The translations under genes and the position numbers were made by a program. Positions 46,094-56,742 of a DNA stretch of 64,000 nucleotides are shown here, piece by piece; the first letter of the stretch is position 1; every line of letters starts with the position of its first letter. The DNA lies in the NCBI RefSeq assembly GCF_030272615.1, contig NC_081406.1, positions 482,887,900 through 482,951,899 on the forward strand. Reading direction: 5' to 3'. The notes under the pieces are model-generated. The model made no database searches. It was not told where the DNA came from and was given only the letters and a program-made list of their open reading frames with translations. This DNA is from Cryptomeria japonica (Eukaryota; Streptophyta; Pinopsida; Cupressales; Cupressaceae).

Positions 46094-47287
46094 TGTTGAA
46101 CACCCAGTAGGATTGAGAGGGGGATGAATTAGTCTGAAAATTTAAAAGTGGTTATTAATAAACTTATTCAATATCAACACTTTAACCATCAACACATAAA
46201 ACAAAAACACATAAACACGTGAACACCACATATGCGTGGAAAACCCAAACTAGGAAAAACCAAGGTGAGAATCTAACTCACAATATGAATAACAATGGTC
46301 ATAATATTGTAGGCTTGTAGCCAATGAGCACCAACACCTAAAGGACTTGCAAAACTAAGGTGCACTACCTTAGGCAAGATACAAAGGACTTATGCAGTTG
46401 AAAAACACTTCTTCAGGACAAGATACAAATTGTTTTCAAATGACTCTTTGTCAATCAACAATGAATGAGATAGCTAAATTGAAATTGAGAAAGATTCTCT
46501 TGATCATGAAATTATCCTTAAACAAAAATCAAGCAACCAATAATATGGCAAATATATCTAACAATCTCCAATATCACAACACTTTATCTAGTAGAATATA
46601 TAGGCTTCAAAGCTCTTCCCAAACTGACTTTCGCATCACCACAAAATCAAATCTATTTGCAAATCATTTGCATAGACTTCTCACACAATTTACTTCTCAT
46701 CCATACTCAATTCATCCTTCTGCACATCTTAGAAGAGAAAATATTGAAATCCTAAACAAGGGTCGTTCCAAGACAATATTACATAAAATAAGCCTTTCAA
46801 ACCAAACATACTTAGATTAGTCCACTCTAGGAGAAAGAGGGAACCAAAACATATATTAATACATCATCCCATGAACAATTCGACAATCTACACATGCTAG
46901 CATGTATTCCAAAGGATGTTACAAAGCATAACATGTAGATGTAATCAATCATTCAACCATATAATCACTTTCAATGAAAAATACTCCATGCGGATCTACG
47001 CAAACCAAAGTGAGACCCAAATAATAACCTCAACACATCTTCCAACACATATCTGGACCTAAAGAACATGTTCCACTAAATCACAATGAAAACATCACCA
47101 TATTTGGAGAGCATCAAAAGATTTTCAAACCACCCTAAATACAAGATGTCACAACCAACACCAAAAGTGTATCAGGACCAAGCTCTTTCCAGATAACCAA
47201 GGTTTGAAAAAGAATATTTGCACCAAGATCCATCCAAATAACAAGGTTTGATATCAATTACAACCATACAAGCTCATGATTCTAACA
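46094..47287 (-). repeat. Copia-4 3' LTR
   Basis: The plus strand starts TGTTGAACACCCAG and ends GATTCTAACA. A polypurine tract (minus AATAAAAAAAGGGGAGAA) abuts it at 47288-47306. The order of a G-rich start, ATGAATTAGTC, GTGGAAAACCCAAAC and AACCAAGGTGAG follows the plan of the other copia LTRs, but the sequence is clearly more distant. The partner is not in the window. Confidence 0.8.
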
Positions 47288-47984
47288 TTCTCCCCTTTTT
47301 TTATTGACGACAACACCAATAAACTAACAATTATCAATACCAAAGAAAAATATGATATCTCAGAACAACTCTCTCCCATAATCTCACAACAACTCTCTCT
47401 CCCTTTGACAACAATGACAAAGGGTGCATAAATAGAAATATACTAACCACTCACATCACTTCTCCCCCTAAGAGCAGAAACAACATCAATCCAATAACAA
47501 AGATAAGCACTAAGTCACTCCTTGGAAAGATGCACCACCAAAACTACATCTAGTTTGAAGGAGGGGAAATGACCCCCAAATTTTCTTGTACGTGTACGAG
47601 AATAAATGTATGAGAATATGAGAACTACAAGAATACGTGTACAAGAATATGAGAATATGAGTACAAGGAAAAGATTATGAGAATATTATTTTAAGGTTAG
47701 GGTTAATTTTGTTAACCGACTTTGTATATTGCCCTAAAAATAGCATTTTATAAGCGGTTGGAATGTAAAAGGCATTGTGATAGTGGTGTACTGATTTATT
47801 GGATAATAAAAAAAAGATTGGACGACTCTGTTCTATGGATGTAGCCCATCTTGGATGAACCACATTAAATCTCTATGTTGTTTTGTTTTGTGTTTTTTTC
47901 TTCATCTTTGTGTATTTGAATCTACATATAATTGTTAATTTTTTATTTTATCAAGATCTGCGTAAACCTTGACAATTTCTATCA
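47288..47984 (-). other. Copia-4 3' noncoding part and LTR-like insert
   Basis: 47288-47570 is the noncoding tail of Copia-4 with CTCTCTCCCTTTGACA tracts. From 47577 the sequence changes: TGACCCCCAAATTTT follows a purine run (GAAGGAGGGGAAA), and 47820-47930 (GTAGCCCATCTTGG, GTGAACCACATT-like, then T-rich) looks like the U5 of another copia family, ending near TTTTATCA (47961). No matched target duplication was found. The insert stands where Copia-4 RT and RNase H should be. Confidence 0.45.
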
Positions 47985-48660
47985 CATTCTTTTCCACCAA
48001 TCTAGGTACCAGTTGCCAAACCTGATTCTTCTATATCTGATTCAATTATAACTTCTTCCATAGCTTTAACCCAACTTTATTCTTTGGTTGCTTCTTCATA
48101 TGATTTTGGTTCAATAAGTTAAAGAAAACAACAATTACTTTGCTCATTTACCTCTGTAACACTTCTTCTTGTCTGAACTCCTTTATTCTTGTCTCCAATT
48201 ATCTAATCTTCTAAATGATTTGGGGTCTTAATCATTCATTCCACCTAGATTATCTATCTTCTTCTTCTACTTCATTTAGTTTCTCCTCATTTCTTCCTTC
48301 TAGATGAGTCTTTACTTCTACAATAGTAGGTATGACCTCAAATTTAGCTTCCTGAATAAATTTTGGGGCAATTTGATCTTATGCTTTGCATACTTTCACA
48401 TGTGTACTCTCTGCTATCTTTCTCAATCTTTTATTGTAACACCGCTTACTCTTGTTGTTCATTGTATATCCCAAGAATATTCCTTCATCAACTCTAATAT
48501 CAAAATTTCTAAGATCATTCTCATCTCTTCTAATATAGCACTTTATTCCTAAGAATTTGAAGTATTACACAGTAGGTGGTCATCCATACCACAACTCATA
48601 AGGTGTCTTTGTATGATTTATCCTTATTTGAACCCTGTTAGGAATATAAATAGTAGTATG
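47985..48660 (-). pseudogene. Copia-4 integrase C-terminus and linker
   Basis: Minus reading from 48660 gives TTIYIPNRVQIRINHTKTPYELWYG, the FDIRVDEGIFLGY-type motif (about 48440-48500), YNKRLRKIAEST-like text and a variable linker ending with KVEEVIIESDIEE-like sequence towards 47985. Stops are frequent and no long frame remains. The junction with 49965 restores KEFVH-TTIYIPN. Confidence 0.78.
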
Positions 48661-48781
48661 TGTTGGAAAATGCACACTCCAATGAGACATTGTAGGTGAT
48701 TGAAGGTTTTGTCATTGATGGCAACCTTACAATCATATAATACTGGCAGATCTATATAACAGACTAGAGTATCTTATTTCT

Positions 48782-48994
48782 TTGAGAAAAGAAATATCTG
48801 AGGCTCTGGTTCCCGGACTAAAGACATCGGAAGAACAAATTCACATACTCACCAGTATAATGCAGAGAACCCATGAGGCTATAAAAGACAGTAAAACATT
48901 CAGCAACGAAATAAATTTAATTTTGACAGATATCTTTCAGAGTGTAACCCACCAATTACAAGAAACCAAGCAGGACTCCACTGACAGCGAATGA
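48782..48994 (+). pseudogene. Novel-2 ORF tail, homologous to the Novel-1 large ORF
   Basis: Seventy codons, likely coiled coil, ending EINLILTDIFQSVTHQLQE before a TGA. The end of the Novel-1 ORF (51054-51110) reads SLNMILVDIFQIVTNWLQ, with the same spacing to the stop and with ...IQQTEATL against IMQRTHEAI upstream. After the stop come two short TGTCATTGATGTCAAAGGGGGAG-like purine boxes before the LTR, as in copia 3' regions. Function is unknown. The similarity was judged by eye. Confidence 0.7.
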
Positions 48995-49175
48995 CAACCT
49001 TTGTCATTGATGTCAAAGGGGGAGTAGAGGCTATGAGAAAAATGATCAGCAGATGGCTCATCAGCTCAGGGGGAGCTCATATTTTTTTTGGTAAGACAAT
49101 TCTAGCAGACTCATTCTTGGATGACACTTTTTGATTTTTCTCATGAGTGTTGCCATCAATGCCAAAGGGGGAGAT

Positions 49176-49964
49176 TGTTGGCAATTGCACACTCCAATGA
49201 GACATTGTAGGTGATTGAAGGTTTTGTCATTGATGGAAACCTTACAATCATATGATACCGGCAAGACAATATACCGGAACTGACAATGACAAACTCTACA
49301 TAGGCACACAAAACACCGGCAAAGGAAGGATACCGGCACCCTGGCCGACAGGAATTTTGTTTATAATGTATTTTGTAATTAATTGTAAAATCATTGTAAG
49401 CCGACATGGCGAATTGTAATATGACTTATATATGTATGAGATCATTGTAGAATATTTTGTAATAATGGGATAGGCGAAAAAAGGCAGACCTAATATGTGA
49501 ATTATAGGTTAAGGGTTTATGTATGAAGCAGAGCTAAAACCGGTATTGGATCTGGCATAGCAGATGCTAATTTGAAGCAGTACAAGACATTGATTTGTAT
49601 AATCCATTTTGTAAGTCAGTGTGACTTCTTATTTTGTAATTGAGCAATGAGCTCTAGGCACTTGGCCTTCCTGCATGTGCAAGCCCCTATTGTAAGAGTA
49701 ATATTCACTTATTGGCCAGTAAGCGAATATTGTGGGTCACAAATCCCACTGAGGTTTTTCCCACATTGGGTTTCCTCGTTAAAATACTGTGTTATGGTGT
49801 GCTTTTCATGTTGTTATTGTTACTCTTATTTACTGCATTATTCTTGGTTTACCAGTTTACAGTATTGATATTCTTTACATGTTTTAAATCACGTAAACTA
49901 AGTAATTGGTTAGATACTGAATCACCCCCCCCCCCCCCTCTTAGTATCTTTGGGAATCCTAACA
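49176..49964 (+). repeat. Novel-2 3' LTR
   Basis: It starts TGTTGGCAATTGCACACTCC and ends GGGAATCCTAACA. The first 95 bp match 48661-48755 with few differences. A run of 14 C (about 49925-49938) precedes the terminus, and the GAGCAATGAGCTCTAGG and CTGCATGTGCAAGCCCC block lies at 49643-49690. Confidence 0.88.
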
Positions 49965-50083
49965 ATATGCACAAATTCTTTCCAATAAACGTTAGTCAAG
50001 TTAGCATCTTCCATCATATTTCTATCCATTTCAATAACATTTATGTTCTTCCTTTCTACCACACCATTATGTTGAGGGGTTAT
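49965..50083 (-). pseudogene. Copia-4 integrase middle piece
   Basis: The stretch between Novel-2 and Novel-1 reads PQHNGVVERKNINVIEMDRNMMEDANLTNVYWKEF in two overlapping motifs: NGVVERKN with the catalytic Glu, and NVYWKEF. It links 56743 on one side with 48660 on the other. Confidence 0.85.
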
Positions 50084-50873
50084 GTTAGATTTGATGACAG
50101 TCACAAAGACACTGAGAGGGGGGGTGAATTAGTGTCTAACTGGTTAGCAAAATATTTAAACTTATTTATAACTTTGCATCCCAAAAAAGTATACCAGTAA
50201 ATAAGCATTAATGCAGTAAACAAAAATAATAGAGACAATATAGAAACACACCATAACACAATATATTTAATGAGGAAACCCGATGTGGGAAAAACCTTGG
50301 TGGGATTTGTGACCCACAATATTTACTCACTGGCCAATGAATAAATACTACTTACAATAAGGGGTCTGCACATGCAAGGAGGCCAACAACCTTTGACTAC
50401 AAAAATGGATTATCCAATCCAATACAATGTACTACTCAAAATAGCATCTCTTATGCTAAGTTCAATACCGGTTTAAGCTCAGTCTATAACCAAAACCTTC
50501 GCTATCAACTATATCACCTTATACAATAAAATGTCTCACTCTCTATTTCTCTCTCTCATACTCATATCAAAATGACCTATAAGATCTCATACATATATGA
50601 GTCTTTTACAATATACCATGTCGGCTTAGAAAAGATAATTACATTACAAAAAAATTCATATAAACAAAAAATTTATCCCATGTCGGCTGGAGTGTCGGTA
50701 TACTTTGTTGCCGATGCAATCTGAATGTCGATGAAGTGCTTATCAATGCCAGTGTTTTCCTATGTATGAAGTTTGTGATATCGAGCATATAGAAACCAAT
50801 TATCGGTGACTTTCTAGTTAGTTGTCATCAATGACAACATCAACTATTCTCATAAGAGTGTAGAATTCCAACA
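50084..50873 (-). repeat. Novel-1 3' LTR
   Basis: It starts TGTTAGATTTGATGAC and ends GAATTCCAACA on the plus strand. The polypurine tract (minus TTCCAAAGGGGGAGAT) abuts it at 50874-50889. It is 33 bp shorter than the 5' copy because it lacks the TAGAGCTCATTGATCA-containing segment near 50391. Confidence 0.93.
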
Positions 50874-51053
50874 ATCTCCCCCTTTGGAATTGATGGCAAC
50901 ACTCATGAAAAAATCAAAACTGTTATCCAAAACTGAAATCCAAAAAGATGTGCTCCCCCTGAGCAAGTGATCTCCTCTGTATATGCATTTTTCTCACAAC
51001 TACTCCCCCCTTGACATCAATGACAAAGGATGTCATAAAAGAGTACAAAAATA

Positions 51054-54000
51054 CTACCTCAAAGTTTGTAACCAGTTGGTTACAATCTGAAAGATGTCTA
51101 CCAAAATCATATTCAAACTCTGCATAAACTTGTTACTGTCATTTAAAGTTGCCTCTGTCTGTTGGATCATATCGATGGGATAGTGCATTTGTTTCTTCGG
51201 TGATCGTTCTCCTTGAACTGTTGCCTTAGATATTTCACCTCTCTGAGTAATTAGATTATCTAGCCTTAGACCAAGTTTATCCTTTAGTTCCTGGGCATTA
51301 GACCTTATTCTTGCCTTCTCTTTCTCAAGTTTTTCTAACTTCTCCTCAAAAACTGCCATTTCCTACTCAAAAACTGATATAAGTCCAGATGAACTTATTA
51401 TATTATCTGCAATTTCATCAATTTCCTTTTGTGTCTTTTTGATCTCCTCATCAATGTCCTCAGTCAAATAGTGAGGTTTACATGCTTCCCTATATAACTC
51501 CTTATACTACAAAATTGTAGAATTGAGTACCGGTAAAAGTGTATTCAAATGATCGGTACATTTCTTTATTGTGTTCTCAAAGAATGTGTTTTTCTCTTTT
51601 TCAACTCTCTCCTTTATGGTATCCTCATTCACCTTATTTATAGTTATTACATTATCAGCAATGAATTTGGATAATGTGTCCAATTTCCCTAAAGAATCAT
51701 TAATGTGATCTATCTTACAATTGGGTGCAATCATCTTTAGAATAGGTAATGTGTTATCAATTGCCTTAAATGCTAAGGCATCACAATCAGTAATCCTTTT
51801 AATTGAATCCAAAAGTACCTCTGTAATATTGGTAGGTCTGAATTCACCTATAGATGTGCTTGGTTTTGTTGTAGGTTTCTTCTCAATAGATGTCTGACCA
51901 ATCACCTTCAGTATATCCTCTTTACTTCCATCAGATGCATCCACTTTACTTGTATTTTCCTCTGGTGGATATGTCTGTGTCTGTACTTCTACCTTTAATG
52001 GTTTCTCAATCTGATTAGGCTTCTTTGCAACTGTCGGTGTTACAAACTCAACATGTACCTCTGCCTCTGATTGTTTCTCTGTTAGTACCACTTTCGGTTG
52101 CTCAGATTCTGGTGGCCCTATGCCAGTTTTCTTGTCCTTTGTAGGTTTTTCAGTCTCCGGATGCTCTGTTTCAGTTGGTATCCCAGTCTCCGAAATCTTG
52201 TTGTCCTCAACACTATCTGTCTTAACCTCTTAAGTTTCTTTATCCATAACAATGTTTACCTCTTGAGTATATATATTCATGGCAAAGAGTATCTTCGACT
52301 CAGGGTTATTATCATCATGTGTTAAACCTTCAGTAGCTATATCCGGTGGATTAGCTGTATGAACCGGTGATGAAGGTTCTAAAGGAGGGTTGGTGGAGGA
52401 ATGTTATCTGCTATATTTATGGAGGGTACACCACCTACTTTACCTTTTCCCTTGTCCTTTTGATATACTTTGAATGTTTTCTCCATTTTAGGTCTACTTC
52501 TTTCCTCTTGCTTTTCTTTCTCTACAAAGAATATGTCCCATTTATCTGCAGTCTCATCTGCAATTTCTTATACCCTTCCAGCCATCAGGCTTACTTGTCG
52601 GTGTCCACTAACAAATACTGACCGGTTAGCTTCAGAAATAAGCTCATCTATCTCTTCTTTGGAGTTTACCAGATGTACAGCTAAGAGTGCTTCAACTTTC
52701 AACTTTTTGTCCAGTTCCATTACAGATAGCCTTGTAGCTTCCAATCTCATGTATAAGTCATTTGGTAACTCATCAATCACTTCTATCAACACTTTCTTGT
52801 AAATATCTAAATGTAAAACATTTCTTTCTTCAATTGTGTTTTTGTCAGAATCATTTGAAGTATTATACCATTTATTTACATTAGACAGATTACCTTCCTC
52901 TGTAATCTCATTCAATAGATCATTCAGTGTGGGGGTAACCGGTGTCTGTTTCTTCTTAGGTGTAAGTTTCTTCTTCGGTTCCCTAACTACCTGTTGCTTC
53001 TTCCTTAGTGTTCTGGTTTTCTTAGGTGAAGGAGAGGGTACCAGTGAGGGTTTTCTCTTCCTTTCTACTCTTTTAAACTCAATAGCCTTACCACTATCAA
53101 TATCGGAGGATGTTACAATAGGTGAAACATGTGCTTCAGGTTGCAATCCTTCAAGCTCACTTGTTGATATACCACTGATATTCATGATATTTTATTTGAT
53201 TTCTTTGACCTTTTTGGAGGCATCTCTGATAAATTTTTCTCTTCTCTTTGTTCTTTTCTGCATAGATATATTGCTCTCTATAGTTTCCGCATTTCCAAAG
53301 AATTTCTCAGATGGCTCTCTTGGTGCATCAAGTAGAGATTTAGCATAAGTTTTCAGAATAGATAAGTCTACCTCATAACCCATCTTAGTAACCCAAATAG
53401 TTATAGAGTTTACTTCTTCCATACAAGTTTCATCTCTCTTAATCACAAAACAAATTTCCTTGTCATATTTGTCAATTATGCTTTGTGGTAGTCTCTCTCT
53501 TGCTCTCATCTTAGATTGAAATGTTTTGAAGTAGTCTATGATGTTTTTAACACTATCAGTACCCATATCGGTGAAAGCATCTTGTATTTGTCTTCCTACT
53601 GAGATGTCATAACCAAAATCCTTGTGACCTATGTCGGGTATCACTTTGGTAAAGTACAACATTAGGCATACTAGAAGGTTTCCAAAATGAAAAGTACCTT
53701 TCTTGTCTCCTTTAATCTTCTTCAAATTGTCAATTAATTCATCTTTAAGCCATTCACACACATCACTCTTAGCATTATTGTTCACCATCTCATATGCACC
53801 ATGAATACAAAGACTAGAAACAAAATTTAGTCTATTTGCATGAGTTGCTTTGTATCCTAGTACCATACTCACATATCTCACATTTATGTCCTTAACATCA
53901 TTCACTCTAAGTGACCTACTATCATATGTGGCTCCGGTTAAATCCATAACTCCTCTATTAGGTATCTTCTTGGTTTTATCGGGCCTACTACCGGTTGAAG

Positions 54001-54433
54001 GTAAACTAGTAACTGCCTTAATTGCTTCCTTAGTTATCTTGCAAACTGACTCTAACCACATGAATTCTCCATGGACTCTGCTCAATGCAAGTCTAACAAC
54101 TTCCTTTGGAAAATTAGGAATGTTCAGAATCTCTACAAAACCTAAATTTTCCACAATCTTATGTTCAGGTTTCATCACTTCATTTTCATCGGTAAAAACC
54201 TCATTGAATATCTTCTTCAAATCCTTAGTCCCTAGGTTTTCTATGTTGCAATGAATGTATATTCTAGGGTCTTTAGCAAATGCCACACCTTTCGGTATTT
54301 TCGAAAAAGCTCCTACAAAATCATCTTGTTTTGCAATCTCGGGGATAATCTTGAATATGAATCTAGGGCGTTTGACATTTTCCACAATGGTAGGGTTCAA
54401 AATAAACTCAAGAATAGAAGATGATGAAGCCAT
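51054..54433 (-). pseudogene. Novel-1 large ORF of unknown function (about 1,125 codons)
   Basis: I do not recognise a function. The start is ATG at 54433 (MASSSSILEF). Codons 1-413 are open to 53192 and look globular (KEIFN-EVFTDENEV, VHGEFMWLESVCKITKEAI, DLTGATYDSRSLRVND, ANRLNFVSSLCIHGAYEM, FHFGNLLVCLML). A basic, Pro/Ser-rich segment follows with likely nuclear-localisation clusters (RKRKPSLVPSPSPKKTRTLR, 52990-53080). Then a charged helical region, an acidic Thr/Pro/Glu-rich segment (51900-52380) and a C-terminal coiled coil end at 51054. Only about five stops and one frameshift (near 52390) interrupt it, fewer than in neighbouring pol genes. The first part resembles transposon-associated plant proteins only vaguely. 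Confidence 0.8.
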
Positions 54434-54573
54434 TTCAAAGATAAATACCTCTTAACCAAAATTTTGAATGCCTAAAAATCACTTTGCATCTTCGCCTTAG
54501 GATGCCCTTGCTCAGTTTCGCGCTCTCTAATCGTTTGAATGCTCAGTGAGTTTGAAATGAGGGTTTCCTGGTG

Positions 54574-54580
54574 CTTTATA
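54574..54580 (-). promoter_or_regulatory. Candidate TATA box ahead of the Novel-1 large ORF
   Basis: The minus strand reads GGCTATAAAGCACC, 141 bp before the ATG at 54433, with a pyrimidine/CA context (CCTCATTTCAAAC) about 20-25 bp downstream. Spacing suits a start near 54545-54555 and a 5' UTR of about 110-120 bases. The spacer between the gag-like ORF and this ORF is otherwise noncoding. It could be a private promoter; this is inference. Confidence 0.45.
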
Positions 54581-54735
54581 GCCAAATAAAGGTTCTTAAA
54601 ACTCCATTAAATGCTCGTCGGTTAAGTGAAAACATAACACATCCATCGGTATAGAAGAAATGTATCTTCTCACCATCAACCGAGGGTAGAATGCATGATT
54701 TTCAACTTGCTGCAATACCCCCTAAGGATTATTCC

Positions 54736-55848
54736 TCAGTTAGATGAAGAATCTCCTGTCGATGGAGGATTACTCTGTTCTACCAGTGCAGAGATAGTTT
54801 CATCAGTTCTCTGATCACTCTTCTTAATCCATTGTTTTGAAAATTCTTGCTTTACTTCATCTACCTTTTCTTTGCCCTTCAAACTAGATCATTTGTTGTT
54901 CGTCGGTGCATTCTTGCTTCTACATAATTTTGCAATTTGTCCAATCTTGTTGCATGCATAACAAGTTACATTATTCCTCTGAATAGCCTTTCCATATCCT
55001 TGACCAGTTTGTGATCTGCATTAATTAGATAAATGCCCAAATCTTCCACAAACATAGCGTTTCACATTCATTCTGCAATTTTCTGAATTATGACCAACTT
55101 TGTTACATTTGGAACATTGACCAGTGCGTGAGTTTATATTTTGATTATTTCTAAATCTACATTGATCTACTCTGTGACCATACTTGTTGCAGTTAAAACA
55201 TTTCCCATTAAATTTATAAGCATTAGGTTGTCTTACCGGTTTGTTCTGATCTTGATTATTTGCAGTACCAAAACTTTCTCTGTGTTCAAATTCAAGTCCA
55301 TTTGTATCTCCATCTGGTTTCTGTCTTTTAAGCATGTCATCAAGTTCTTCTGAACTTTTCTTGAATTTGTCTTTGTGTTTGTTTGCAATAACCAACTCAT
55401 TTTCCAAAATTCCAACTTGTCTCACAAGCTCAGTTTTATCATGTTGCATGTGAATCAGATCTATCTTTAGCATATCATTTTCATGACCAAGTCTGAGATT
55501 TTCATTTCCAGCATCATTAAGTCTCCTAGCCAATTCTTCTTCATTCTTCTTTTTGTCTTCAATATCCTTACATAACCTCATAGTCATATCTTGCATTTCA
55601 TTCTTCATATTACTGTTTTCTTGTCTCAACTTATTTGCAATGTCTCTAAGAGTCTCTTTTTCATCATCATCATTTTGCATCTTCTCATGAAATTCCTTTC
55701 TTTTATTTTGTGCTATAACCAGGTTCTCCTGAAATCCTTTAATGAATTCCTTAGTAGTCCTCAAATCATCTTCAAGTTTGATATTCTTCAATTTTTTTGC
55801 ATCAAAATCTTCAAGAGCTCCTTCCAATTGTTTTCTTAAGTTCTCCAT
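54736..55848 (-). pseudogene. Novel-1 gag-like ORF: coiled coil plus CCHC knuckles
   Basis: The likely start is ATG 55848 (MENLRKQLEG), about 70 bases after the 5' LTR; the open frame extends upstream to 55905 without another ATG. The first 190 codons are a strongly charged heptad-like coiled coil. KFKKSSEELDDMLKRQKPDG matches a motif preceding knuckles in many plant copia gags. CCHC knuckles follow: CFNCNKYGHRVDQC, CSKCNKVGHNSENC, a damaged VCGRFGHLSN interrupted by a TAA (55021), and CYACNKIGQIAKLC with Gln in the His position. The frame ends at TGA 54736. A capsid domain is absent, so it may bind RNA but perhaps not build particles. Confidence 0.82.
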
Positions 55849-55905
55849 CTGTACCAGTGTCAGAATCTCCCTCAAGCTGTTAGGCTTTTGAAAATAGAGG
55901 ACCAA

Positions 55906-55917
55906 GCTCTGATACCA
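55906..55917 (-). other. Novel-1 primer binding site (initiator Met tRNA)
   Basis: The minus strand reads TGGTATCAGAGC two bases inside the 5' LTR, identical to the Copia-1 site. Confidence 0.93.
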
Positions 55918-55919
55918 AT

Positions 55920-56742
55920 TGTTAGATTCAATGACAGTCCCAAAGACACTGAGAGGGGGGCGGTGAATTAGTGTCTAATCGGTTAGCAGAATATTTAAAC
56001 TTATTTATAACTTTGCATCCCAAAATAGTGTACTAGTAAATAGGAATTAATGCAGTAAACATAAATAATAGAGATAGCATAGAAACACACCGTAACACAA
56101 GATATTTAACGAGGAAACCCGGTGTGGGAAAAACCTCAATGGGATTTGTGACCCACAATATTTACTCACTGGCCAATGAATAAATACTACTTACAATAAG
56201 GAGCCTGCACATGCAGGGAGGCCAACAACCTAGAGCTCATTGATCAATAAAGAGTCACACTGACTACAAAAATGGATTATCAAATCCAATACAATGTACT
56301 GCTCAAAACAACATCTCTTATGCCAAGTTCAGTACCGGTTTAAGCTCAGTCTATAACCAAAACCTTCGCTGTCAACTATATCACCTTATACAATAAAATG
56401 TCTCGCTCTCTATTCCTCTCTCTCTCATACTCATATCAATATGACCTATAAGATCTCATACATATATGAGTCTTTTACAATATACCATGTCGGCTTACAA
56501 AAGATAATTACATTACAAAACAATTCATATAAACAAAAACTTTATCCCATGTTGGCTGGAGTGCTGGTATACTTTGTTGCCGATGTAATCTGAATGTCGA
56601 TGAAGTGCTTGTCGGTGCTGATGTCTGCCGGTGTATGAAGTTTGTTATGTCGGGCATGTAGAAACCAATTGTTGGTGACTTGCCAGTTGGTTGCCATCAA
56701 TGACAACATCAACTATTCTCATAAGAAAGTAGAATGCCAACA
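55920..56742 (-). repeat. Novel-1 5' LTR
   Basis: It starts TGTTAGATTCAATGAC and ends GAATGCCAACA on the plus strand. It aligns with 50084-50873 along its length with scattered substitutions and one 33-bp length difference. It abuts the primer site. Confidence 0.93.

Larger units (their letters stand above)
48661..49964 (+). mobile_element. Novel-2: deleted non-autonomous LTR element
   Basis: A plus-oriented 1.3-kb remnant in Copia-4 integrase. It has the first 95 bp of a 5' LTR (48661-48755), then about 410 bp of internal sequence with the tail of a Novel-1-type ORF, a polypurine tract (GCCAAAGGGGGAGAT, 49161-49175) and a full 3' LTR. Flanks are GTATG (48656-48660) and ATATG (49965-49969), a target duplication with one change. 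A deletion fused the LTR to the ORF tail. Confidence 0.88.
50084..56742 (-). mobile_element. Novel-1: complete LTR element with a large non-pol ORF
   Basis: The minus-strand order is 5' LTR (55920-56742), initiator-Met primer site, a coiled-coil/zinc-knuckle gag-like ORF, a spacer with a TATA box, a large ORF of about 1,125 codons, polypurine tract and 3' LTR (50084-50873). No protease, integrase, RT or RNase H is found in 6.66 kb. Flanks GGTTA (50079-50083) and AGTTC (56743-56747) fit an ancestral GGTTC target duplication with one change on each side, and removing the element restores Copia-4 integrase. LTR termini, primer site and polypurine tract match the copia elements here, so one of those could have mobilised it. 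Confidence 0.9.
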
